From Sulfuritalea sp. (GTDB lineage Bacteria > Pseudomonadota > Gammaproteobacteria > Burkholderiales > Rhodocyclaceae), in contig JADJVS010000012.1 in assembly GCA_016710465.1 (NCBI GenBank), forward strand, positions 186,001 to 250,000: a stretch of 64,000 bases of DNA, read 5' to 3'. The position numbers and the translations under genes were made by a program. The notes beneath the pieces are model-generated. The model saw nothing but the letters and a program-made list of their open reading frames with translations. It ran no database searches and was not told the origin of the DNA. Below are positions 8,104-17,625 of the stretch, piece after piece (position 1 is the first letter of the stretch; the number at the start of each line of letters is the position of its first letter).

Positions 8104-8853
8104 ATGTACAAAATTGTTCTGCTCCGCCATGGCGAGTCCACCTGGAACCAGGAGAACCGTTTCACGGGTTGGACCGATGTCGGTCTCACCGAAAAGGGAA
8201 TGGCCGAAGCCATTGCCGCCGGGCAGTTGCTGAAGAATGAGGGCTTCGATTTCGACCTGGCCTACACCTCGGTGCTGCGCCGCGCGATCAAGACCCTTTG
8301 GACGGTACTGGAACAAATGGACCGCATGTGGCTTCCGGTGCAGCACTCCTGGCGCCTCAACGAGCGCCACTACGGCGCCCTGCAGGGCCTCAACAAGGCC
8401 GAAACCGCCGCCAAATTCGGCGACGAACAGGTGCTGGTCTGGCGCCGCGCCTATGACACGCCGCCTCCCGCCCTCGACGCGAATGATCCCCGCTACGAGA
8501 TCAACGATCCTCGCTACGCCGGCCTCAAGCCGGGAGAGTGCCCGCGCACGGAATGCCTCAAGGACACCGTCGCCCGGGTCCTGCCCTTCTGGAACGACAG
8601 CATCGCGCCAACCATCCGATCCGGCAAGCGCGTCGTCATCGCCGCGCACGGCAACTCCATCCGCGCGCTGATCAAGTATCTCGACAATGTTTCCGACTCG
8701 GACATCGTCGGGCTCAACATCCCGACGGCGCAGCCGCTGGTGTATGAACTCGACGCCGACCTGAGACCGATCCGCAACTACTACCTCGGCGACCAGGAGG
8801 CAATCAAGGCCGCGATGCAGGCTGTCGCCAATCAGGGCAAGGCCAAGGCCTGA
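8104..8853 (+). CDS. gpmA: 2,3-bisphosphoglycerate-dependent phosphoglycerate mutase
   Basis: 249-aa glycolytic enzyme interconverting 3- and 2-phosphoglycerate. The catalytic LLRHGES (6-12, phosphohistidine His9), RHYGALQGLNK and the second histidine in IAAHGNSIRAL are present, and length equals the family norm. ATG 8104 begins the conserved MYKIVLLRHG; longer in-frame starts would lie inside the divergent promoter region. First gene of the gpmA-envC-ctpA-moeB string. Confidence 0.96.
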   Translation: MYKIVLLRHGESTWNQENRFTGWTDVGLTEKGMAEAIAAGQLLKNEGFDFDLAYTSVLRRAIKTLWTVLEQMDRMWLPVQHSWRLNERHYGALQGLNKAETAAKFGDEQVLVWRRAYDTPPPALDANDPRYEINDPRYAGLKPGECPRTECLKDTVARVLPFWNDSIAPTIRSGKRVVIAAHGNSIRALIKYLDNVSDSDIVGLNIPTAQPLVYELDADLRPIRNYYLGDQEAIKAAMQAVANQGKAKA

Positions 8854-8869
8854 CGCCGCTGCAGCGCCC

Positions 8870-10111
8870 GTGAGCCCGAAGTCGCGTCAATCCCGGCGGC
8901 TTCGGGTTAATCGTTTTCTTTTCGCCACGGGAATATGCCTGCTGTGGGGACTTGCCCCGGCATACGGCGCCAGCGTCGACCGCAAGAAAGAGGAGCTGCA
9001 GGACCTCAAGGGCCGCATCGAGGCCCTGCGGCGCGACATGACCGCCGCCGAGGAATCCAAGGCCCACGCGGCGGACCAACTGCGCGAGACGGAATCGGCA
9101 ATCTCCACCGTCAATCGTCGCCTGCACGAACTGGGCCTTGACAGTGCCGGTCTGAAAGCCGAATTGGCCGAGCTCGATGCCCAGGGACGGCGCCTCGACC
9201 GTCAGGGTGGGGCGCAACGGAACCAGTTGGCCCAAGTCCTCAACCGCCAGTTCGTCGGCGGCGATGCGGATGCGTTGGCCCTCCTGCTGGCCGGAAAGGA
9301 TCCGAATCAGGCGTCGCGCGACAACTATTTCCTGACCCATCTGTCGCGCGCCAAGGCCGAGCTGATCCAGCGCCTGCGTGCCGCCGCCGACGAAAAGAGG
9401 AAGCTTGCCGAATTGGTGCGCGAGCGTCAGGCACAGTTGGCCGCGATCGAGCGCCAGCAACAGGAAAGCCGGGCCCAGTTGCTGGAACGCAAAAAGCAAC
9501 GGCAGACGCAACTGGCGGCGATCGCCGACCGTCTGCAGGCCCAGCGGCGGGAAATCAACACCCTGCGCCGCGACGAACAGCGCCTGGCGCGCCTGATCGA
9601 GGGACTGATACGGATTGCCGGCGCAAGGAAGCCCAAGACCGGCGGCGGCACCCGGGACAAGGCGGCGCCAACGCCAAAACTGAAAAGCCATGATCCGGGC
9701 AATGTCGGTGGCGCTTTCGCGGCACTGCGTGGACGCCTGCGGCTGCCGGTCAAGGGCACGATTGCCGGGCGATTCGGCATGCCGCGGCCGGAAGGCGGCG
9801 CGGTCTGGAAGGGCCTGTTCATCCGCGCCGCCGAAGGCGCCGAGATCAAGGCGGTGGCGGAAGGCACCGTGGTCTTCTCCGACTGGTTGCGCGGCTTTGG
9901 CAACCTGCTGGTGATCGACCACGGCGACGACTTCCTCTCGGTCTACGGCAACAACGAGTCGTTGCTCACCGCCGTGGGTGCCGCGGTCAAGGGCGGGCAG
10001 GCAGTCGCCACCGTGGGAAACAGCGGTGGCAACCCGGAGTCGGGTTTATACTTTGAACTCAGGCATCGGGGCCTGGCCTTCGATCCCATGAGGTGGTCGG
10101 TCGGTCCTTGA
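8870..10111 (+). CDS. envC: EnvC-like murein hydrolase activator (coiled coil plus degenerate LytM domain)
   Basis: 413-aa periplasmic protein starting at GTG 8870. A signal peptide (FLFATGICLLWGLAPAYGA) precedes long coiled-coil stretches rich in Gln, Arg, Glu and Ala (about 38-255), then a C-terminal M23/LytM fold from GRFGMPRPEGG to the end. The usual first zinc ligands (HxxxD) are absent: the site reads VWKGLFIRA. This matches EnvC, which activates N-acetylmuramyl-L-alanine amidases rather than cutting peptidoglycan itself. Lies 16 bp after gpmA and 37 bp before ctpA. Confidence 0.88.
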   Translation: MSPKSRQSRRLRVNRFLFATGICLLWGLAPAYGASVDRKKEELQDLKGRIEALRRDMTAAEESKAHAADQLRETESAISTVNRRLHELGLDSAGLKAELAELDAQGRRLDRQGGAQRNQLAQVLNRQFVGGDADALALLLAGKDPNQASRDNYFLTHLSRAKAELIQRLRAAADEKRKLAELVRERQAQLAAIERQQQESRAQLLERKKQRQTQLAAIADRLQAQRREINTLRRDEQRLARLIEGLIRIAGARKPKTGGGTRDKAAPTPKLKSHDPGNVGGAFAALRGRLRLPVKGTIAGRFGMPRPEGGAVWKGLFIRAAEGAEIKAVAEGTVVFSDWLRGFGNLLVIDHGDDFLSVYGNNESLLTAVGAAVKGGQAVATVGNSGGNPESGLYFELRHRGLAFDPMRWSVGP

Positions 10112-10148
10112 AGCGACACACCTCCGACGTCGCGCGATTGGAGTCTCT

Positions 10149-11561
10149 ATGAGCAGCAAACTGCAACAATTCGGTCTCGTGGCTACCGGCCTGGTGGCGG
10201 GGGTGTTCCTGAGCCTCAACTTTTCCGCCAGCGCCAACAAGGAAGCCGCGTCCGCGCTGCCGATAGAGGAGTTGCGCAGCTTTGCCGACGTCTATAGCGC
10301 GATCAAGCAGGGCTACGTCGAACCGGTCGAGGACAAGAAGTTGATCACCCATGCCATCAGCGGCATGCTGGCCAACCTTGATCCGCATTCGGCCTATCTC
10401 GATCCCGACTCCTTCAAGGACCTGCAGGTGAGCACCCAGGGCGAGTTCGGCGGCCTCGGCATCGAAGTCGGCATGGAGGACGGCTTCGTCAAGGTCGTCT
10501 CGCCGATCGAGGACACGCCGGCCCATCGTGCCGGCCTCAAACCCGGCGATCTCATCATCAAGATCGACGACACACCTGTAAAAGGACTTACGCTCAACGA
10601 CGCGGTCAAGAAGATGCGCGGCAAGCCCAAGACCCAGATCCGCCTTACCGTGGTGCGCAAGACGGAGCAACGCTCCTTCGACGTCACCCTGGTCCGCGAA
10701 AAAATCAAGGTGCAGAGCGTCAAGTCCAAACTGCTTGACGGCGGTTACGGCTACCTGCGCGTCACCCAGTTCCAGGAGGAAACCGCGCCCGACGTGGTCA
10801 AGCATCTCGACAGGCTGGCCAAGGTCGACAAGGACGCCAAGGGTGAGGGCGTCAAGGGCCTGGTGCTTGATCTGCGCAATGACCCCGGCGGCCTGCTCAG
10901 CGGCGCCGTCGGTGTGTCCGCCGCCTTCCTGGCGCCGCAGATGCTGGTGACGTCCACCGATGGCCGCACCGGGGATGCCAAGCGACGCTACATGGCGGCA
11001 CCCGAGGACTACCAGCGGGGAACCAAGGATGACTTCATGAAGGCCCTGCCGGCCTGGGCAAAGACCGTGCCGATGATCGTGCTGGTCAATGGCGGCTCCG
11101 CTTCGGCATCCGAGATCGTTGCCGGCGCCCTGCAGGACCACAAGCGCGCCGTCGTCATGGGCACCCAGACCTTCGGCAAGGGCTCGGTGCAGACCGTGCT
11201 GCCCTTGTCGAACAATGCCGCCATCAAGCTGACCACCGCGCGCTATTTCACGCCCTCTGGCCGCTCGATCCAGGCCAAGGGCATCACCCCCGACATCGTG
11301 GTCGAGGAAACCGCCAACGGCAATGGTTCGCGCGCCCGCGTGCGCGAAGCCGATCTCGAGCGCCACCTCACCGGCGAGGGCGAGAAGGCCGAGCCGGCAC
11401 CGGCCAAAACCACGGCGAAACCGGCCGACAAGAAGGACAAGGGCAAGACCGACGACGCGGAGGAATCGCTCCATGCGCCGCTCGAATTCGCTTCGCCAAA
11501 AGACTACCAGCTCGGTCAGGCCGTAAATCTGCTCAAGGCCTGGCAGATCATCAAGCGCTGA
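10149..11561 (+). CDS. Carboxy-terminal processing protease (S41 family)
   Basis: 470-aa periplasmic protease of the CtpA type. Order: N-terminal signal or anchor (about 7-29), the S41 N-terminal helical part, a PDZ domain (about 95-175, with GLGIEVGMEDGFVKV and AGLKPGDLIIKID), and the catalytic domain with NGGSASASEIVAG (nucleophile serine within 317-321) and the lysine of TFGKGSVQTV (Lys344). A Lys/Ala/Pro-rich low-complexity stretch occurs near residues 415-440. With the preceding EnvC-like protein it probably acts in cell-wall remodelling, as CtpA proteases control murein hydrolases in other bacteria (inference). Confidence 0.92.
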   Translation: MSSKLQQFGLVATGLVAGVFLSLNFSASANKEAASALPIEELRSFADVYSAIKQGYVEPVEDKKLITHAISGMLANLDPHSAYLDPDSFKDLQVSTQGEFGGLGIEVGMEDGFVKVVSPIEDTPAHRAGLKPGDLIIKIDDTPVKGLTLNDAVKKMRGKPKTQIRLTVVRKTEQRSFDVTLVREKIKVQSVKSKLLDGGYGYLRVTQFQEETAPDVVKHLDRLAKVDKDAKGEGVKGLVLDLRNDPGGLLSGAVGVSAAFLAPQMLVTSTDGRTGDAKRRYMAAPEDYQRGTKDDFMKALPAWAKTVPMIVLVNGGSASASEIVAGALQDHKRAVVMGTQTFGKGSVQTVLPLSNNAAIKLTTARYFTPSGRSIQAKGITPDIVVEETANGNGSRARVREADLERHLTGEGEKAEPAPAKTTAKPADKKDKGKTDDAEESLHAPLEFASPKDYQLGQAVNLLKAWQIIKR

Positions 11562-11574
11562 GCGGACAACGGCC

Positions 11575-12057
11575 ATGAGCCGCATGAACGTCGAAAAGGC
11601 CCGCGAGCTGCGCGACGAGAAGCGTGACGGCAAGACTCGCCAGCGGCCGGCGGCTTTCGTCCCGCAGCCGGGAACGCGCAAGCATCGTGAGTTGCGTTTC
11701 GACCATCGCCATCCCGAGCATGTCGACGAGGCGCGCAAGCTGCTGGCCGGCCTCGATGGCATGGAGATCGACGATGGCATCGCTCCCTACAGTTTGTCGA
11801 TCTGGTACGAGATCAGCGATTATTCGCTGGAGGGACTGGAAGCGGCGCTGGTGCGCCAGGGCTTCCATCTCGACAACAGCATGTACAGCAAATTGATGCG
11901 CACCGTGGTGTATTTCTGCGAGGAAACCCAGATGCGCAACATGCGGGTGCCCGAGCGCCTGATCAAGAAATCCCACGAGGTTTATTCGAAAGCCTGGGAG
12001 CACCATCCCCACGGCGACCACGACGAAACGCCCCCGGAACTCAGGCAGGAGCGATGA
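11575..12057 (+). CDS. Conserved protein of unknown function
   Basis: 160-aa soluble protein that I do not recognise as a named family. It has a basic N-terminus (about residues 1-40), a compact middle with RFDHRHPEHVDEARKLLAGL and LSIWYEISDYSLEGLEAALVRQG, and a His/Asp/Glu-rich C-terminal tail. The middle part has the look of an alpha/beta fold related to metal or small-molecule binding, but no catalytic motif is clear. It overlaps moeB by 4 bp (ATGA) and lies 13 bp after ctpA, so it is co-transcribed and probably translationally coupled to moeB. Confidence 0.75.
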   Translation: MSRMNVEKARELRDEKRDGKTRQRPAAFVPQPGTRKHRELRFDHRHPEHVDEARKLLAGLDGMEIDDGIAPYSLSIWYEISDYSLEGLEAALVRQGFHLDNSMYSKLMRTVVYFCEETQMRNMRVPERLIKKSHEVYSKAWEHHPHGDHDETPPELRQER

Positions 12058-12806
12058 ACGACCAGCAGTTGCTGCGCTACAGCCGCCACATCCTGCTGCC
12101 GCAGATCGGCATCGAAGGCCAGGAGAACATCGTAAAGGCGCGCGCGCTGGTGATCGGCGCCGGCGGTCTCGGTTCCCCGGCCGCCTACTACCTCGCTTCC
12201 GCCGGCATCGGTACCCTGGTGCTGGCTGATGGCGACACGGTCGACCTGACCAACCTGCAGCGCCAGATCCTGCATCGCACCGATGCGGTCGGCATGCCCA
12301 AGGTGGAGTCCGGCAAGCGCACGCTGGGGGAAATCAATCCCGAGTGCCAGGTGGTCGCGCTCGCCGAGCGCCTGTCGGCCGAGCGCCTGGAGCAGGAAGT
12401 GGCCCTGGCCGACATCGTGCTCGACTGCTGCGACAACTTCGCCACCCGCCACGCCGTCAATCGCGCCTGCGTCACGTTCCGCAAACCGCTGGTGTCGGGC
12501 GCCGCGATCCGCTTCGATGGCCAGGTAACGGTGTTTGATTCGCGCCAGGCGCACTCGCCCTGCTACCACTGCCTGTTTCCGGAGGGCCAGGAGGTCGAGG
12601 AGGTGCGCTGCGCGGTGATGGGCGTATTCGCGCCGCTGACCGGCATCATCGGCACGGTGCAGGCCGCCGAAGCGCTGAAATTGCTGATCGGCTGCGGCAC
12701 CAGCCTCGCCGGGCGCCTCTTGCTGCTCGACGGCCTGGGCATGGAATGGCGGGAAATCAAGGTGCCGCGCGACCCGGCCTGCCAGGTCTGCGGCGAGGCG
12801 CGCTAA
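12054..12806 (+). CDS. moeB: HesA/MoeB/ThiF-family adenylyltransferase
   Basis: 250-aa E1-like enzyme that adenylates the C-terminal Gly-Gly of a sulfur carrier such as MoaD or ThiS, for molybdopterin or thiamine synthesis. The ATP-binding GAGGLG (35-40), LADGDTVDLTNLQRQ (57-71) with the arginine finger, and the structural zinc site CYHC (170-173) plus CQVC (243-246) are all visible. Which carrier it serves cannot be decided from this window, as no moaD or thiS is nearby. Last gene of the gpmA string, converging by 4 bp on the next gene. Confidence 0.92.
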   Translation: MNDQQLLRYSRHILLPQIGIEGQENIVKARALVIGAGGLGSPAAYYLASAGIGTLVLADGDTVDLTNLQRQILHRTDAVGMPKVESGKRTLGEINPECQVVALAERLSAERLEQEVALADIVLDCCDNFATRHAVNRACVTFRKPLVSGAAIRFDGQVTVFDSRQAHSPCYHCLFPEGQEVEEVRCAVMGVFAPLTGIIGTVQAAEALKLLIGCGTSLAGRLLLLDGLGMEWREIKVPRDPACQVCGEAR

Positions 12807-13180
12807 AAAAGCTGTCGGTGCCGGATGCGTCCCGGCGCGTGGCTCAGCGCCACGGAGAACGCCAGCAGGAACCAGAACAGCGGCTGCCGCCCGGGCTCCC
12901 ATGACATCAAGATGCCCACCAGCGCGAGCTTGACCAAGGTGCCAACACCCTTGGCCTGCCTGAAGTAAAGCGGATTGGCCCAGGCATCGAGGCCGATGAT
13001 GCCGACGCCGGATGCCAGCATCAGCGCGGCCCATTGCGTCAGCGCGCCGCCGCCGGCAAGGATCGCGGCCGAAAGCCCCGCCAGACCCGCGACATGGAAG
13101 ACCCGCAGCAGGTTGATCAGCAGGCTGCGTCCGGGGAAGTCGCGCCGGCCGGGCTCGTCATCCCGATCGCGCTTAGACAA
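12803..13180 (-). CDS. Small integral membrane protein, function unknown
   Basis: 125-aa protein with a charged N-terminus (MSKRDRDDEPGRRD) and about three or four hydrophobic segments (near 20-45, 48-66, 80-95 and 98-115). I recognise no family motif. It overlaps the ribD end by 8 bp and the convergent moeB end by 4 bp, so it is the last gene of the glyA-nrdR-ribD operon; the overlap suggests translational coupling to ribD. Confidence 0.65.
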   Translation of the reverse strand: MSKRDRDDEPGRRDFPGRSLLINLLRVFHVAGLAGLSAAILAGGGALTQWAALMLASGVGIIGLDAWANPLYFRQAKGVGTLVKLALVGILMSWEPGRQPLFWFLLAFSVALSHAPGRIRHRQLF

Positions 13181-14273
13181 GGCGCGCCCGGATGCGCAAG
13201 TCGGCGCCCAGGCTACGGCGCTCGATGATGCTGAGCCGCGTCGCCCCCCCCAGGTCGGTCAATTCCGCCAGGCCGAACATGCCGCGGGCGGAGTCACCCA
13301 TCAACAGCGGCGCCTGGTAGATCAGCAGCTCGTCGACACAGCCTTCGCGTAGCAGCGAACCGTTCAGGCGCGTCCCGGCCTCGGCGAGTATTTCGTTGAT
13401 GCCGCGCCTGCCCAGTTCCCGCAGCAGGTCGGCGAGTTCCACCTTGCCACCGTCATTGGGCAGGATGACGATCTCTGCGCCGCGCGCGCGCAGGGCCGCG
13501 GCGCGCCCGGCATCGTCCTGCGCCGCCGCGATCAGCACATTGCCGCCTTCGAGGATCGCCGCATCCGGCGGCGTTTCCAGCCGGCTGTCGATCACCACGC
13601 GCAAGGGCTGGCGGGTGGTCGGCACCTCGCGCACCGTGAGCCGGGGGTTGTCGTCCCTGACCGTGCCGATGCCGGTCAGCACGGCGCAGGACCTCGCCCG
13701 CCACGCATGGGCATCGCGCCGCGCCGCCGGCCCGGTGATCCATTGCGAGACGCCGTTGTTGAGTGCCGTCTTGCCGTCAAGGCTGGCGGCGACCTTGAGC
13801 CGCAGCCAGGGCCGGCCGCGCGTCATGCGGGAGACGAAGCCGATGTTGAGTTCGGTGGCCTCGGTTTCCATGAGGCCCGAGGCCACCTCGATGCCGGCCG
13901 CCGCCAACTTGGCGAGGCCCTGCCCCGCCACCAACGGATTCGGATCGCGCATCGCCGCCACCACGCGCGCGATACCGGCTGCGATCAGGGCGTCGGCACA
14001 GGGCGGGGTGCGGCCGAAGTGGCTGCAGGGCTCGAGCGTGACGTAGGCGGTGGCACCGATCGGCGTATCCCCGGCGCCGACTGTTGCCGCCAGCGCTCCA
14101 GCCTCGGCATGCGGCAATCCGGCCTTTTCGTGCCAGCCTTCACCGACAACATGTCCATCGCGAACGATGACGCAGCCGACGCGCGGATTGGGGGTAGCAG
14201 TATTCAGCCCGCGCCGCGCCAGACGCAGCGCGCGCGCCATGAAAGCGTGGTCAGCGGCGGAAAATCTGCTCAT
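13173..14273 (-). CDS. ribD: Bifunctional riboflavin deaminase/reductase RibD
   Basis: 366-aa enzyme carrying out the second and third steps of riboflavin synthesis. The N-terminal deaminase domain (1-145) has the zinc site HAE (55-57) and PCSHFGRTPPC (82-92, Cys83 and Cys92). The C-terminal reductase domain starts near RPWLRLKVAASLDGKTA and contains SQWITGPAARRDAH. No FMN riboswitch is visible upstream; the gene lies 24 bp after nrdR, as in many proteobacteria. Confidence 0.95.
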   Translation of the reverse strand: MSRFSAADHAFMARALRLARRGLNTATPNPRVGCVIVRDGHVVGEGWHEKAGLPHAEAGALAATVGAGDTPIGATAYVTLEPCSHFGRTPPCADALIAAGIARVVAAMRDPNPLVAGQGLAKLAAAGIEVASGLMETEATELNIGFVSRMTRGRPWLRLKVAASLDGKTALNNGVSQWITGPAARRDAHAWRARSCAVLTGIGTVRDDNPRLTVREVPTTRQPLRVVIDSRLETPPDAAILEGGNVLIAAAQDDAGRAAALRARGAEIVILPNDGGKVELADLLRELGRRGINEILAEAGTRLNGSLLREGCVDELLIYQAPLLMGDSARGMFGLAELTDLGGATRLSIIERRSLGADLRIRARLV

Positions 14274-14297
14274 GCGGCACTCATCGGCCGCAGCCGC

Positions 14298-14771
14298 TCA
14301 GGTCTTGGCCCGCGGCTGGCGCGGCTTCTTGATTTCGCGAATCGCCTCGGAGAACTCATCGACGTCCTCGAAGTTGCGATACACCGAGGCGAAGCGGATG
14401 TAGGCGACCTTGTCGAGCTTCTTCAGTTCGCGCATCACCAGTTCGCCGATGCGGTCGGATGCCACTTCACGCAAGGCCAGTTGCACCAGCTTTTCCTCGA
14501 TGCGGTCGAGCGCCAGATCGATGCTCTCGGTGGTCACCGGGCGCTTGCGCATCGCCAGCATCATGCTCGCCTTGAGCTTGTCACGGTCGTAATCGGTACG
14601 GCTGCCGTTCTTCTTCACCACCTGCGGCAGTTGCAACTCGACGCGCTCGTAGGTGGTGAAACGCTTGTCGCAGGCCAAACAACGGCGGCGGCGGCGAACG
14701 GTGTCGCCGTCTTCGTTTTCCCGGGTATCAACGACCTGGGTATTCGGCTCTGCGCAGTAGGGGCACTTCAT
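14298..14771 (-). CDS. nrdR: Transcriptional repressor NrdR
   Basis: 157-aa zinc-ribbon/ATP-cone repressor of ribonucleotide reductase genes. The zinc ribbon uses Cys3, Cys6, Cys31 and Cys34; the ATP cone begins near LPQVVKKNGSRTDYDRDKL. ATG 14771 is set by the conserved MKCPYC. No Shine-Dalgarno is visible before it: the upstream bases are a pyrimidine tract that belongs to the inverted repeat at 14777-14855, which is unusual for this gene. Confidence 0.95.
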   Translation of the reverse strand: MKCPYCAEPNTQVVDTRENEDGDTVRRRRRCLACDKRFTTYERVELQLPQVVKKNGSRTDYDRDKLKASMMLAMRKRPVTTESIDLALDRIEEKLVQLALREVASDRIGELVMRELKKLDKVAYIRFASVYRNFEDVDEFSEAIREIKKPRQPRAKT

Positions 14772-14776
14772 CTTTT

Positions 14777-14855
14777 GGGAAGGGGGAAGGGAAAGAAAAA
14801 GGGGGGGGGCCCCCCGGCGGGGGGGTCCCCCCCCCCCCCCCCCTTCCCCCTTCCC
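14777..14855. repeat. G/C homopolymer inverted repeat between glyA and nrdR
   Basis: A 15-bp arm GGGAAGGGGGAAGGG (14777-14791) is repeated as its perfect reverse complement at 14841-14855. Between them lie runs of 9 G (14801-14809), 6 C (14810-14815), 7 G (14819-14825) and 17 C (14827-14843). The block fills the whole gap between the glyA stop and the nrdR start and replaces any normal ribosome-binding site for nrdR. It could fold into a very stable hairpin or quadruplex, or be partly an assembly artefact at a low-complexity site. Confidence 0.85.
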
Positions 14856-14860
14856 GGCTC

Positions 14861-16105
<1,245 letters not shown>

Positions 16106-16136
16106 GGCGACGTCCGGCAAGGGTGTAAAGGGGCCG

Positions 16137-16145
16137 ATTTTAGCA
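16137..16145 (-). promoter_or_regulatory. Possible extended -10 promoter of glyA
   Basis: On the minus strand TGCTAAAAT (16145-16137) forms an extended -10 element about 30 bp before the glyA ATG. No good -35 is seen; the upstream sequence is strongly GC-rich. Tentative. Confidence 0.35.
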
Positions 16146-16174
16146 CCCGACCGCCGCGCCGCCCCGCTGCTGAC

Positions 16175-16813
16175 TCAGTTGGAAAGCTCGTCCAGCGCCG
16201 ACTCAAGATGGGCGTTTTCGGCCCAGGAAACCAGGGTCCAGGCCCCATCGTGCCAATCCAGCCAGTTCATCGCGGCATTGGCCAGGGTGAAATTGCGCGG
16301 TGCGTCCAGGGGCTTGCCCGTCGCCGCGCGATAGGCGATGTCGAGCACGCCGCCGTGGGTAAAGGCGAGCACGGATTGCCCGGCATGCCGGCGCGCCATG
16401 ATTTCCAGCCCATCGAGCACGCGACGGGCGAACACCTGTAGCGACTCGCCGGTTTCGTAGTCGAAATCCGGCTTCCGCGCCAGATGCAGGCGGTGCGCGG
16501 TTGGATTGGTCAGACTGGCCTCCGCCGCCGTCAGCCCCTGCAGAACGCCGAAATGGCGCTCGCGCAAAGTCGGCGCCGGCAATACGGCGATTTCCCGTCC
16601 GGCCACGGCTATCCGCGCTGTACGCCAGGCACGGCTGAGGTCGCTGCTATACACGGCGGCAAACGGATGGCCGCGCAGGCCGTCGGCAAGCGCCCTCGCC
16701 TGGGCTTCGCCAGCGGCGTTGAGGTCAATGTCGATCTGGCCTTGGACGCGTTTCTCGGCATTCCAGTCCGTCTCGCCGTGACGAACCAGGCAGAATCGGG
16801 TGGGCGCGCTCAT
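16175..16813 (-). CDS. Histidine phosphatase family protein (phosphoglycerate mutase-like)
   Basis: 212-aa acid phosphatase-fold protein with the phosphohistidine motif LVRHGETDWN (His12), RERHFGVLQGL and the second histidine in AFTHGGVLD. It resembles cofactor-independent GpmB/CobC-type phosphatases; the substrate cannot be told from the sequence, and no cobalamin genes are nearby. It overlaps the upstream FadR-type regulator gene by 4 bp and is probably co-transcribed with it. Confidence 0.87.
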   Translation of the reverse strand: MSAPTRFCLVRHGETDWNAEKRVQGQIDIDLNAAGEAQARALADGLRGHPFAAVYSSDLSRAWRTARIAVAGREIAVLPAPTLRERHFGVLQGLTAAEASLTNPTAHRLHLARKPDFDYETGESLQVFARRVLDGLEIMARRHAGQSVLAFTHGGVLDIAYRAATGKPLDAPRNFTLANAAMNWLDWHDGAWTLVSWAENAHLESALDELSN

Positions 16814-17553
16814 GCCCCCGATTTTAAGTTGAGTCGCGCGTCGCTGCGCAGCATGCGCGCCAGGTTTTGCCGTACGTAACCGATGTGGCTGGCCGCCGCC
16901 GCCAGGGCAAGGTCGGCATCGCCTTGCTCGATCGCGCGCCAGACGGCGCGGTGCTGGTCGAGCAGGGCTTCCCGTGCCGCCGGCACCTGCATCAGCTCGC
17001 TCAGGTTACGGCGCAGGTTGTCGCGCATCAGGCGCAAGAGGCTGGCGGTAAGGTGGCCGACGATGACGTTGTGCGAGGCCTCGGCGATCGCCTGGTGGAA
17101 GGCGAGATCGCTGTCGACCTGATGATCCAGGTCTTGCCCGGCGAAGGATTGCTCAAGCATTGCCAAGCATTGGCGCACCCGCTCGCGGTCCGCCGCGGTG
17201 GCCCTCACGGCGGCGCATTCCGCCGCCCGGGCCTCGAGCATGTGGCGGAACTCCAGCATGTCTTCATGGACGCCGGGATGTTCGCGAAGGATCTGCTCCC
17301 AGGGATTGCCAAAGCCGGAATCAAGGCGGTCGGTGACGAAGGTGCCGCCGCCCTGGCGGCTTTCGAGCAGGCCGCGCGACGCAAGCTTTTGTATGGCTTC
17401 GCGCAACGAGGCCCGGGAAACGCCAAGTTGCACCGAGAATTCGCGTTCCGACGGCAGGCGGTCGCCAGACTTCAAGCGCCCCTCCAGCATGCGCTGTTCA
17501 ATTTCACGGGCCACCACGTCAGCAAGGCGTGGCGCTATCATGCGAGAGTCCAT
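16810..17553 (-). CDS. FadR-subfamily GntR regulator of the adjacent TRAP operon
   Basis: 247-aa regulator. The N-terminal winged helix (about 9-75) has the GntR signature LPSEREFSVQLGVSRASLREAI and the wing RQGGGTFVT. The C-terminal FCD ligand domain has EFRHMLEARAAECAA, DLAFHQAIAEASHN and the late His of AAASHI, the usual metal and carboxylate-binding positions. ATG 17553 is chosen; ATG 17541 is an alternative. Divergent placement and two TGGTCNGACCA sites in the shared upstream region point to control of the TRAP genes and of itself, with a carboxylate ligand expected (inference). Confidence 0.9.
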   Translation of the reverse strand: MDSRMIAPRLADVVAREIEQRMLEGRLKSGDRLPSEREFSVQLGVSRASLREAIQKLASRGLLESRQGGGTFVTDRLDSGFGNPWEQILREHPGVHEDMLEFRHMLEARAAECAAVRATAADRERVRQCLAMLEQSFAGQDLDHQVDSDLAFHQAIAEASHNVIVGHLTASLLRLMRDNLRRNLSELMQVPAAREALLDQHRAVWRAIEQGDADLALAAAASHIGYVRQNLARMLRSDARLNLKSGA

Positions 17554-17559
17554 GGTTTC

Positions 17560-17589
17560 ACTATAGCACTGGTCAGACCAACATATCAA
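17560..17589 (-). promoter_or_regulatory. Autoregulated promoter of the FadR-type gene
   Basis: On the minus strand TTGATA (17589-17584), an 18-bp spacer and TATAGT (17565-17560) form a good sigma-70 promoter. The spacer holds the perfect palindrome TGGTCAGACCA (17570-17580), which fits the TGGTnnnACCA type bound by FadR/PdhR/LldR-like regulators. The -10 lies only six bases before ATG 17553, so the transcript would be leaderless or start translation at ATG 17541. Confidence 0.65.
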
Positions 17590-17625
17590 TACAACGCCAC
17601 AAGATAGTCTATGCTCTGAAAACCC

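Noticed and set aside
10059..11780. 573-codon open frame opposite ctpA
   Set aside because: Antisense shadow in a GC-rich gene; translation is rich in Leu, Gly, Asp and His with no family feature, while the plus frame is a clear protease.
13173..14297. FMN riboswitch near ribD
   Set aside because: No conserved RFN-type stems are visible; the 24-bp gap to nrdR is too short.
14801..14843. G-quadruplex as the main explanation of the glyA-nrdR block
   Set aside because: The runs are self-complementary, so a duplex hairpin is at least as likely, and an assembly artefact cannot be excluded; only the repeat itself is claimed.
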